IMG/VR virus record: IMGVR_UViG_3300011115_000168
Location: 1 to 62,227 of that record
DNA from: a virus
Length of the DNA: 62,227 nucleotides
Direction: 5' to 3' (one strand)
The notes under the pieces: generated by a model
What the model was told of the DNA's origin: nothing
Database searches by the model: none
The model's input: the letters and a program-made list of their open reading frames with translations, nothing else
Shown here: one piece after another, positions 1 to 3,882 of the stretch
How the letters are laid out: each line of letters starts with the position of its first letter
How positions within the stretch are numbered: the stretch's first letter is position 1
Position numbers and translations under genes: made by a program

Positions 1-42
1 TTCATCGCACTTGCGGCAATGGGGTTTGTGGTCAGTCATCAT
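1..42 (-). CDS. 5' fragment of the zinc-ribbon mini-protein gene (whole copy at 61936-62142)
   Basis: The first 14 codons of a minus-strand gene, cut by the window edge. It starts with a tandem ATG (42-40 and 39-37) behind a GGAGAACA ribosome-binding site. The complete gene is in the right-hand repeat copy at 61936-62142, where it is described. Its start overlaps the stop codon of the upstream gene (32-34). Confidence 0.85.
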   Translation of the reverse strand, partial: MMTDHKPHCRKCDE

Positions 43-127
43 TGTTCTCCTTTGGGCGAACACCCGCCCAAGCGTTTGCTGTTTGCTGCGCCATCTCGCG
101 CAAGGTGTCATACTGCTTCCATGCCGC
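1..127. repeat. Left copy of 127-base terminal direct repeat
   Basis: Bases 1-127 match 62101-62227 base for base. The window therefore closes on itself to a 62,100-base circle, and genes cut at either end are whole across the junction. An exact overlap of 127 is what a k-mer assembler leaves on a circular or terminally redundant molecule, so I read it as an assembly overlap and not as the phage's physical end. Confidence 0.97.
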
Positions 128-211
128 ACAGATAGGGCATCCCCACTCATAGTCGGGGCAACGCCCGCCCCAATAAAACTCAGTAGCTTCTTCAATTAGA
201 TTACTCACCAT
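32..211 (-). CDS. Hypothetical 59-aa protein with a CPxxxxGCPxC motif
   Basis: I do not recognise this protein. The start at 211 (MVSNLIEEATEF) is chosen because GAGGAGAACAAGC lies directly before it; a longer reading has no such site. The middle holds Cys-Pro-Asp-Tyr-Glu-Trp-Gly-Cys-Pro-Ile-Cys, which could bind a metal as half of a zinc ribbon. It belongs to a chain of overlapping minus-strand mini-genes: its start lies inside the 3' end of the upstream gene (stop at 201-203), and its stop overlaps the start of the next gene at 42. Early expression is likely from strand and position. Function unknown. Confidence 0.75.
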   Translation of the reverse strand: MVSNLIEEATEFYWGGRCPDYEWGCPICAAWKQYDTLREMAQQTANAWAGVRPKENNDD

Positions 212-377
212 GCTTGTTCTCCTCGTGGTCTTCCACACATATCAGGGCAACGATGCCGAACAGAAACCCGCCATTGAAAAGAGACGCATAGCCGAGCCAG
301 CCCTCTATGCCAAGGCCAAAGCCGACACACATACTCCCGAGCAGGGTCAGTCCTGCAACTAGTAATGCACTCATCAT
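201..377 (-). CDS. Small hydrophobic membrane protein, 58 aa
   Basis: A short reading frame starting with tandem ATG at 377 (ATGATGAGTGC) and ending at TAA 201-203. The protein begins MMSALLVAGLTLLGSMCVGF and is hydrophobic over roughly residues 3-22 and 31-47, separated by a short loop, so it could cross the membrane twice; the tail (EDHEENKHGE) is charged. A GGAG site lies 5' of the start, inside the upstream gene, whose TGA overlaps the ATG. It is preferred over a longer frame on the same strand (205-519), whose product is rich in Arg and Ser with no plausible fold. Function unknown; an early host-membrane effector is one possibility. Confidence 0.7.
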   Translation of the reverse strand: MMSALLVAGLTLLGSMCVGFGLGIEGWLGYASLFNGGFLFGIVALICVEDHEENKHGE

Positions 378-547
378 TCGTTCTCCTCAGGTTCCAGTGG
401 TTTAACTGCTGTGTAGATGTCGATGTACCTACCCCAATCCACCACAGCAATGTCCGTGATGGCGTAGCGGATGTCTTGGTCAGCGATGCATACCTCTGTG
501 TTGGGGTTGTAGCCCTCAAGCATCTGTAGTAGTTCGCCTAGCTTCAT
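374..547 (-). CDS. Hypothetical 57-aa acidic protein
   Basis: Starts MKLGELLQMLEGYNPNTEV at 547 and ends EPEENE. The C-terminal Glu-Glu-Asn-Glu is encoded by GAGGAGAACGAATGA, which is also the ribosome-binding site and start of the next gene, so the two genes are translationally coupled. The opening Leu-rich helix (GELLQMLEGYNPNTEV) resembles small phage proteins of unknown role. No catalytic motif seen. Confidence 0.72.
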   Translation of the reverse strand: MKLGELLQMLEGYNPNTEVCIADQDIRYAITDIAVVDWGRYIDIYTAVKPLEPEENE

Positions 548-735
548 GGCAGGTTCCCCTTGGGGTATGTGTATGTGTAGGTGATCTCATACCCGAGCCC
601 CCTCACGCAGGTCAGAACGCGCTCAGTCAGAGTGGTCGTTCCTGCAATGGCGGCAAAGCGGAGGGCATCTTCGCAGACGGGGTACAGCACAGTGTTGCCG
701 TACTGCTGCCGTATCTCAACAGTTATGGTTCTCAT
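544..735 (-). CDS. Hypothetical 63-aa protein
   Basis: Begins MRTITVEIRQQYGNTVLYPVCEDALRFAAIAGTT (shown in part: MRTITVEIRQQYGNTVLYPV) and ends TYTYPKGNLP. The layout looks like a beta strand, a helix around residues 20-30 and further strands, a small alpha/beta fold. GGAG precedes the start at 735 with good spacing. The pattern 'TVEIRQQYGNTVLYPV' then 'CEDALRFAAIAGTTTLTERV' recurs in uncharacterised phage early proteins as far as I recall. It overlaps the next gene by four bases. Function unknown. Confidence 0.75.
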   Translation of the reverse strand: MRTITVEIRQQYGNTVLYPVCEDALRFAAIAGTTTLTERVLTCVRGLGYEITYTYTYPKGNLP

Positions 736-763
736 AATTAATCTCCAATGGATGGGTGGGGGG

Positions 764-985
764 TTAGGTAAGCAGTTGGACTTCGGTCACGGCAAAGAGG
801 TTGACTTCACCGTCCTCGTTGTGTGCGTCAGCTTGGTTGCACAGCCATGCCTCATAGTCGGCTTCGGCCTTGTCCATGTAGGCGTTGCAGGGTTTGCCGC
901 CCATTGTCATTACATAGATAGTCAAGGTCTCAGGTTGGTCGGCGTTGTCCAGTTGCTCAAGGTAGAGGTTCTTCATCTGTCCCAT
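764..985 (-). CDS. Hypothetical 73-aa acidic protein
   Basis: Starts MGQMKNLYLEQLDNADQPET at 985 behind TTTAGGAGAACGAC, a strong ribosome-binding site. It has several Asp/Glu clusters and a central KAEADYEAWLCNQADAH helix. No known domain recognised. It is separated by 20-28 bases from its neighbours, with no terminator between them, so it is probably co-transcribed from the promoter at 1438-1466. Confidence 0.78.
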   Translation of the reverse strand: MGQMKNLYLEQLDNADQPETLTIYVMTMGGKPCNAYMDKAEADYEAWLCNQADAHNEDGEVNLFAVTEVQLLT

Positions 986-1005
986 GTCGTTCTCCTAAAA
1001 AATAA

Positions 1006-1347
1006 TTAGATGTTGTCGTAGCCAGTGCAGAAGGCCCAGAGTGCTTGCTCATTCTCTGGCTCATGGATGGTCAGCCCATCGAACTCATTGTCGATGTCGC
1101 CGAACTCATCAAAGTCGTAAGCCCGATCAAGGAACTCAAGATTCTGTGTGTGATAGGTGTCGATGCGGTACTCCGTCTTCATATAAGAGTCCACTGAGTC
1201 ATGGGAAACTCTATGGCTCGCGGTTGCACGATCATGCTTAGTTGCACGAACTGCACGATACTGCTTGCGGAGGTGGCGTGGCAGGGATGCGAGCCATGCG
1301 GTGGCATCGCGCTGTTGTTCGGCTGTTGCGGTCATAAACGATAGCAT
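1006..1347 (-). CDS. Hypothetical 113-aa protein, first gene after the 1438-1466 promoter
   Basis: I place the start at 1347 (MLSFMTATAEQQRDATAWLA) because CGAAGGAGTAACACA directly precedes it. An in-frame ATG at 1413 would add 22 residues but has a poor ribosome-binding site and would read through the leader hairpin at 1375-1390. The N-terminal part is helical and basic (SLPRHLRKQYRAVRATKHDR); the C-terminal part is very acidic (DFDEFGDIDNEFDG), a split-charge layout often seen in phage DNA mimics or inhibitors. Function unknown. It is the first gene of a minus-strand early transcript that continues through the genome junction. Confidence 0.75.
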   Translation of the reverse strand: MLSFMTATAEQQRDATAWLASLPRHLRKQYRAVRATKHDRATASHRVSHDSVDSYMKTEYRIDTYHTQNLEFLDRAYDFDEFGDIDNEFDGLTIHEPENEQALWAFCTGYDNI

Positions 1348-1374
1348 TGTGTTACTCCTTCGAGGTTTTGAAAT

Positions 1375-1390
1375 CCCACGCATCCGTGGG
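1375..1390 (-). promoter_or_regulatory. 5' leader hairpin CCCACG-N4-CGTGGG
   Basis: A perfect six-base-pair stem (CCCACG / CGTGGG) with a four-base loop in the untranslated leader of the gene starting at 1347. It lies 48 bases downstream of the -10 of the promoter at 1438-1466. Fifteen bases (CCACGCATCCGTGGG) recur exactly at 2057-2071 downstream of a plus-strand promoter, and a related hairpin lies at 61397-61410 downstream of a third. No U-tract follows, so it is more likely a stability or regulatory element than a terminator. Confidence 0.65.
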
Positions 1391-1437
1391 GAACTAATTA
1401 ACGACTGACTCATTGTTCTTCTACGCCCTACGCCCCC

Positions 1438-1466
1438 ATTGTAGGCGATTTTGACTCTTATGTCAA
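1438..1466 (-). promoter_or_regulatory. Strong sigma70-type promoter, leftward
   Basis: On the minus strand TTGACA (1466-1461) and TACAAT (1443-1438) are separated by exactly 17 bases: six of six and five of six matches to the sigma70 consensus. The -35 box forms half of an inverted repeat TTGAC-ATAAGA-GTCAA, a likely operator that is also found in the promoter at 61456-61484. It should drive the early genes from 1347 leftward across the junction. Confidence 0.85.
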
Positions 1467-1511
1467 GGCTTTATTTACATTAGTTAGATAGTGGGGCAGG
1501 GCGTTGGGGCT

Positions 1512-1883
1512 TGTTCTATCTGTTCTACTTGTTCTATTTTCGTGACTTTACTTATAGAACAAGATTTTGTAGGTGGGGTGTTTGTAAGTTGTTGATTTTA
1601 TTCATAAAAAAATATTTTTTAGATAGATAGAGAGAGGTTTGTTCTAATGTTCTACGAATTTTGAGGTAGGACGGTCTTATTTTTGTGTTTTTTACGATTG
1701 GCCTTGCAGTTGCCGCAAAAGGGTCTTGCCGAGCATTTTCTTAAAAAACCAGACCCTATTTCTGAAAAATCGTAGAACATTAGAACAAATCCCGAATTCC
1801 CCTTTAGAATCAAGTACTTAGCTTGTTCTACTCGGTCAAAAAAAGTAGAACATTGCCTGTTTTGTAGAACAGAAAGTAGAACA
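1512..1883. repeat. TGTTCTA heptamer array; candidate replication origin
   Basis: TGTTCTA occurs on the plus strand at 1512, 1521, 1530, 1640, 1648 and 1824, and as its complement TAGAACA at 1555, 1773, 1781, 1846, 1865 and 1877: twelve exact copies in 372 bases. Two pairs form a perfect 20-base inverted repeat (1638-1657 against 1770-1789). The spacing of the first three is 9 bases. Between the first and second groups lies an AT-rich run (about 1584-1624) with a long A/T tract. Iterons beside an AT-rich unwinding tract are the classic layout of an initiator-dependent origin; a multi-site operator or partition site would look similar. Confidence 0.6.
1652..1780 (-). CDS. Possible 42-aa Cys/Lys-rich mini-protein inside the heptamer array
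   Basis: The frame starts MFYDFSEIG at 1780 and ends in TVLPQNS; its ATG lies in one arm and its TAG in the other arm of the 20-base inverted repeat. It contains Cys-x6-Cys-x2-Cys followed by a basic tail (NCKANRKKHKNKT), like half a zinc finger. A GTG at 1924 would extend it to 90 residues but reads through four heptamers. The ribosome-binding site is weak for either start. It may simply be an open frame in a non-coding origin; I keep it because the Cys/basic pattern looks protein-like. Confidence 0.3.
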   Translation of the reverse strand: MFYDFSEIGSGFLRKCSARPFCGNCKANRKKHKNKTVLPQNS

Positions 1884-1979
1884 AACCGCCTCGTTCTGTC
1901 GCGTACCGTTTGCTTAACTGACACTCACCAACTTTTCTCCTCCAATTGTTGCGATTTAGTTGGAATCTGCGAAAAATGC

Positions 1980-2008
1980 TTGACAAGCGGCGAAAAAAAA
2001 GTTAACAT
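1980..2008 (+). promoter_or_regulatory. Rightward sigma70-type promoter with no clear gene
   Basis: TTGACA (1980-1985), 17 bases with an A-tract, then TAACAT (2003-2008): six of six and four of six matches with ideal spacing. A perfect palindrome (2002-2026) covers the -10 and start region. Downstream I see only a 12-codon frame and a hairpin before the convergent gene ending at 2217, so the product may be a short regulatory RNA or leader peptide. Confidence 0.65.
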
Positions 2009-2026
2009 CACTGGATGTGATGTTAA
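2002..2026. promoter_or_regulatory. 25-base operator-like palindrome
   Basis: TTAACATCAC and GTGATGTTAA are perfect inverted ten-base arms around TGGAT. The site covers the -10 box and likely start point of the promoter at 1980-2008, the usual place for a repressor dimer. Candidate binders in this genome are the HTH proteins at 45369-45692, 49806-50072 and 54211-54768; none can be assigned from sequence alone. Confidence 0.65.
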
Positions 2027-2043
2027 AAAACGGAGACGGAGTA

Positions 2044-2082
2044 ATGGCATCAGATTCCACGCATCCGTGGGACGCTATTTAG
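2044..2082 (+). CDS. Possible 12-aa leader peptide MASDSTHPWDAI
   Basis: ATG at 2044 lies five bases after GGAGACGGAGTA, a good ribosome-binding site, and the frame stops at TAG 2080-2082. The CCACG-N4-CGTGG hairpin is within the coding part. Too short to judge as a protein; the combination of strong promoter, ribosome-binding site and hairpin is what makes it worth listing. Confidence 0.3.
   Translation: MASDSTHPWDAI
2057..2071 (+). promoter_or_regulatory. Leader hairpin, second copy
   Basis: CCACG-CATC-CGTGG plus a further G, identical over 15 bases to 1376-1390. It lies 48 bases downstream of the -10 of the plus-strand promoter, the same distance as in the other two promoter-hairpin units. 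Confidence 0.6.
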
Positions 2083-2144
2083 TGGCTTGGTTGCGCTATG
2101 CGCGTTCTAACCCACGCCGACTCACACGCACACACGCGCGCCCT

Positions 2145-2162
2145 AAAATAACTGGTATCAAA
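2145..2162. repeat. 18-base intergenic repeat, copy 1
   Basis: AAAATAACTGGTATCAAA here recurs exactly at 3002-3019. On the minus strand both copies lie just downstream of a terminator hairpin, and both are flanked by GC-alternating sequence. It does not make a sigma70 promoter in either direction. Role unknown. Confidence 0.7.
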
Positions 2163-2173
2163 TAGCAGGGCGC

Positions 2174-2209
2174 AAAAAAAACCCGCTAGGCCTTGCGACC
2201 TAGCGGGTT
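2174..2209 (-). terminator. Rho-independent terminator of the 2217-2858 gene
   Basis: An eleven-base-pair perfect stem (AACCCGCTAGG / CCTAGCGGGTT) with an eight-base loop, followed on the minus strand by a run of eight T. It starts eight bases after the stop codon at 2217. Confidence 0.9.
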
Positions 2210-2216
2210 CGGCTAA

Positions 2217-2858
2217 TTACTTAGCGTTATATGCTTTCCAAAACGCATCTCGCGCCATTCTGAATTGCACGATGTTGGCGGTAGTGTCGCCTTTAGCGGC
2301 CTTCACCTTGACCGACCCTTCGAAGTAGTCCAGCGCCTTTTGCACTGACTGCACGAAGTCCATTGTGGTGCGGGTGCGGGCTGCACCGGACGGGGTAAGT
2401 AATTTCTTCGCGGCGCGTTTTAGGTCGCCCAGTCGGTTCGACGCATAGGTCATAGCCTTATCCCGAATTTCTTTAACCATGCGGTGTTTTTCCGGTTCGG
2501 CGCTATTCAGTTTCCCGAATTCCTGCGAAGTGAAAGCAAAAGCATAATCGATGCCTACTGCGATTTTCTCTACCGCCTTATTATCAATATGCTCAGGCGT
2601 GGCGCGGACATAATGCCCGTTGATAACCGCATATATTACCGGAGGGTTATTCTCCGAATAGCGTTTGTAGTAGCCCGCATACAATTCAGCTTTCGCCTCC
2701 GGTGAAATTTCTTCGGGGAAACCCGAAATTTTCTCTAACGCATACTGCGCGGTTTGCGTCAGAGAATCGCCAATTTTCGCTTGTTTATAGCCTAGGTCAG
2801 TCAGGCCGGAGAATGTCAGGGTTGCGCCTGACGGGGTAGTTGATACAGCTTTAGCCAT
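2217..2858 (-). CDS. Hypothetical 213-aa early protein
   Basis: I do not recognise this protein. It begins MAKAVSTTPSGATLTFSGLT and ends FWKAYNAK; ATAGGAAACTTCACC precedes the start. The sequence is mostly helical and charged, with a low-complexity start, a helix-rich middle (VKEIRDKAMTYASNRLGDL) and a basic stretch (KRAAKKLLTPSGAARTRTT) that could touch nucleic acid. It is a single-gene unit: promoter at 2917-2945, palindrome at 2889-2910 in its leader, terminator at 2174-2209. Such isolated, strongly framed units near an origin are often host-takeover or replication-control genes, but that is inference. Confidence 0.8.
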   Translation of the reverse strand: MAKAVSTTPSGATLTFSGLTDLGYKQAKIGDSLTQTAQYALEKISGFPEEISPEAKAELYAGYYKRYSENNPPVIYAVINGHYVRATPEHIDNKAVEKIAVGIDYAFAFTSQEFGKLNSAEPEKHRMVKEIRDKAMTYASNRLGDLKRAAKKLLTPSGAARTRTTMDFVQSVQKALDYFEGSVKVKAAKGDTTANIVQFRMARDAFWKAYNAK

Positions 2859-2888
2859 GGTGAAGTTTCCTATAAAGGTTGATAAATC

Positions 2889-2910
2889 GTCAGCGCATAA
2901 TCACGCTGAC
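2889..2910. promoter_or_regulatory. Palindrome in the leader of the 2217-2858 gene
   Basis: GTCAGCG and CGCTGAC are perfect seven-base arms around an eight-base spacer. It lies just downstream of the -10 box (2917-2922), so it could be an operator at the start site or a 5' hairpin in the mRNA. Confidence 0.5.
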
Positions 2911-2916
2911 AAATAC

Positions 2917-2945
2917 ATAATGACACAACGACCCCGTTAAGTAAA
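2917..2945 (-). promoter_or_regulatory. Leftward promoter of the 2217-2858 gene
   Basis: On the minus strand TTTACT (2945-2940) and CATTAT (2922-2917) are 17 bases apart. The -35 context AAACTTTACTTA is shared exactly with the promoter at 3536-3564, which also has a C-A-T -10 box and 17-base spacing. The two look like copies of one promoter type. Confidence 0.6.
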
Positions 2946-3001
2946 GTTTCACGGGGGAATGGAACGCTAAATAGCGCGCACGCACTTGGCACGCCCGACC
3001 A

Positions 3002-3019
3002 AAAATAACTGGTATCAAA
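3002..3019. repeat. 18-base intergenic repeat, copy 2
   Basis: Exact second copy of 2145-2162, again directly after a terminator hairpin when read on the minus strand (3020-3033). Confidence 0.7.
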
Positions 3020-3033
3020 GGGGCCGAAGCCCC
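3020..3033 (-). terminator. Hairpin terminator after the 3039-3251 gene
   Basis: GGGGC-TTCG-GCCCC on the minus strand, a stable UUCG-capped stem starting six bases after the stop codon. The following T-run is short (TTTGAT), so it may only be partly efficient or may serve as an RNA end stabiliser. Confidence 0.6.
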
Positions 3034-3038
3034 GATGA

Positions 3039-3251
3039 TTATCTGTACATGGCGCTTGGCGACTCCCATCGGCTGAACTGCACATCATCCCACTTAGCGC
3101 AATGGGTTGCTCGCGCTACTTGCAATCGGGCTTCGTAGGCTAGAACGATGCGCGGGTTGCGGTAGTTGCTGACTGGGCGGCGCGCTTGCATAGCTTCGCG
3201 TCCGGCTTCTTTTACGCAGTATCTCCATAGATTGATTTGTCCTAGTGTCAT
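3039..3251 (-). CDS. Hypothetical 70-aa basic protein
   Basis: Begins MTLGQINLWRYCVKEAGREA at 3251, with TTTTAGGAGCAATCAA before it. Rich in Arg, Ala and aromatic residues and mostly helical (PRIVLAYEARLQVARATHCA). No known domain recognised; it could be a small nucleic-acid-binding protein. Hairpins 3272-3287 and 3020-3033 bracket the gene, so it seems to be read both by run-on from the upstream gene and as its own stable piece. Confidence 0.72.
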   Translation of the reverse strand: MTLGQINLWRYCVKEAGREAMQARRPVSNYRNPRIVLAYEARLQVARATHCAKWDDVQFSRWESPSAMYR

Positions 3252-3271
3252 TTGATTGCTCCTAAAAGAAT

Positions 3272-3287
3272 GGGGGCCGAAGCCCCC
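3272..3287 (-). terminator. Weak terminator-like hairpin between 3293 and 3251
   Basis: GGGGGC-TTCG-GCCCCC on the minus strand followed by ATTCTTTT. It lies six bases after the stop of the 64-aa gene and just before the ribosome-binding site of the next. Probably attenuates or sets an RNA end; the imperfect T-run lowers confidence. Confidence 0.5.
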
Positions 3288-3292
3288 GTTGA

Positions 3293-3487
3293 TTAATACA
3301 CTGCTTGGCGACCACCGAGCAGCTTGCCTCGCTTACCGTACATCACCGCGTAACGCGGCTTGTAGCATCGCAGCCACTCAAGGGCGTCTGCCTCATCACG
3401 TGCCCACCATGAGTGGGCGTATCCGCTGTTGCGGTCCATGGCTATCACCTCATAGTGGGTGAGCCACATCCAGATGGCTTTGAACAT
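3293..3487 (-). CDS. Hypothetical 64-aa Trp-rich basic protein
   Basis: Start at 3487 (MFKAIWMWLTHYEVIAMDRN) is chosen for the ACAAGGAGAACAGC site; a longer reading upstream (to 3634) would translate the promoter and is rejected. Five Trp and many aromatic residues in 64 positions, with a basic end (YGKRGKLLGGRQAVY). The segment WWARDEADALEWLRCYKPRY looks like a compact helix pair. No family recognised. First gene after the 3536-3564 promoter. Confidence 0.75.
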   Translation of the reverse strand: MFKAIWMWLTHYEVIAMDRNSGYAHSWWARDEADALEWLRCYKPRYAVMYGKRGKLLGGRQAVY

Positions 3488-3535
3488 TGCTGTTCTCCTT
3501 GTGTCTGCCTTGCGGGATTGCTTGGCATTGAATAC

Positions 3536-3564
3536 ACTATGGCAGATTCCAGCGTATAAGTAAA
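3536..3564 (-). promoter_or_regulatory. Leftward promoter, twin of 2917-2945
   Basis: TTTACT (3564-3559), 17 bases, CATAGT (3541-3536) on the minus strand, inside AAACTTTACTTA shared with the promoter at 2917-2945. Expected start near 3529, leaving a leader of about 40 bases before the 64-aa gene. Confidence 0.6.
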
Positions 3565-3699
3565 GTTTGGCCGGGGACCGGCACACCCCCCACCCCCCAA
3601 GCGCCCAACGGGTCCCATCCCGTCCCCTATACACTTAGCAATAGACAAACGATTACTTCAATTCTCAAAACACCCCCCGTCACTAAATCCCACCCCCAT

Positions 3700-3716
3700 G
3701 TAAAAAAATTTTTTAC
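3700..3716. promoter_or_regulatory. A/T palindrome between the divergent arms
   Basis: GTAAAAAA-A-TTTTTTAC reads the same on both strands. It sits within C-rich sequence between the leftward promoter and the late leader. A/T palindromes like this can be protein sites or bent DNA; a stem with no loop is unlikely to terminate transcription. Confidence 0.4.
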
Positions 3717-3756
3717 AAAAATCCCCCAAACTCGCCCCCGTGCTATATACTGATAC

Positions 3757-3863
3757 TTGTTGGTGTGGCAGTGCGTAATTGCACACGGGTTACCTTTCCT
3801 AACCGCCTAGTGGCGTACCCTTGCCGGATTACTTGTAATTGGGCGTGGCAGTCACACCAACAA
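3757..3863 (+). promoter_or_regulatory. Folded leader or packaging-site candidate before the small terminase gene
   Basis: An 11-base-pair perfect closing stem (3757-3767 with 3853-3863) encloses further small stems: GTGC/GCAC (3771-3784), GGTTA/TAACC (3788-3804), CGCC/GGCG (3804-3815) and ATTA/TAAT (3828-3839); neighbours partly compete for bases. GTGGCAGT is repeated directly at 3765-3772 and 3845-3852. The element ends 19 bases before the ATG. As RNA it would be a multi-way junction in the late leader; as DNA, repeats and symmetry beside terS are where a terminase recognition (pac or cos) site is commonly found. I cannot choose between these. Confidence 0.5.
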
Positions 3864-3882
3864 CTTATACGGAACGCCCGAC

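Larger units (their letters stand above)
2015..2200 (+). ncRNA. Candidate short transcript from the operator-controlled promoter
   Basis: A transcript started from the 1980-2008 promoter would begin near 2015, carry the CCACG hairpin at 2057-2071, and run towards the strong hairpin at 2180-2209. No open frame longer than 61 codons is present and none looks like a protein. Ends are approximate. The hairpin lacks a U-tract on this strand, so read-through antisense to the gene at 2217-2858 is possible. It could also be a leader for the 12-residue peptide at 2044-2082. Confidence 0.3.
1348..2216. other. Gene-poor control region
   Basis: This stretch of about 870 bases carries no convincing long gene. 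Going up in coordinates it holds a leader hairpin (1375-1390), a minus-strand promoter (1438-1466), a TGTTCTA heptamer array with an AT-rich tract (1512-1883), a possible Cys-rich mini-ORF (1652-1780, extendable to 1924), a plus-strand promoter with an overlapping palindrome (1980-2026), a second copy of the hairpin (2057-2071), an 18-base repeat (2145-2162) and a minus-strand terminator (2174-2209). Each is described separately. Confidence 0.8.
3488..3882. other. Divergent control region between early and late arms
   Basis: About 395 bases without a gene. It holds the leftward promoter at 3536-3564, a C-rich plus-strand tract (about 3576-3740), a perfect 17-base A/T palindrome (3700-3716) and a folded leader (3757-3863) just before the first late gene. 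I see no consensus sigma70 promoter for the late arm: TATACT at 3746-3751 has no good -35 partner, so late transcription may need an activator or start elsewhere. Confidence 0.7.

Noticed and set aside
1-127. Physical direct terminal repeat as in T7-like phages
   Set aside because: 127 is a standard assembler k-mer, and the repeat cuts through two genes; without read-depth evidence an assembly overlap is the simpler reading.
205-519. A 104-codon minus-strand frame
   Set aside because: It lies across two other frames (201-377 and 374-547) that have proper ribosome-binding sites, coupling and protein-like sequences; the 104-codon product is an unlikely Arg/Ser/Thr mix.
2145-2162. The 18-base repeat as a promoter
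   Set aside because: TTGATA on the minus strand has no -10 box at 15-19 bases for either copy, nor does the plus strand.
1980-2165. A 61-codon plus-strand frame after the orphan promoter
   Set aside because: Its ATG is upstream of the -10 box and its product is an Arg-rich run through hairpin and repeat sequence; not protein-like.
3700-3716. A/T palindrome as a bidirectional terminator
   Set aside because: The arms meet with only one base between them and are A/T only, so no stable loop can form; listed as a possible protein site instead.
3757-3863. A tRNA or a hammerhead-type ribozyme
   Set aside because: The fold has no T-loop or anticodon arm and lacks the CUGANGA/GAAA core.
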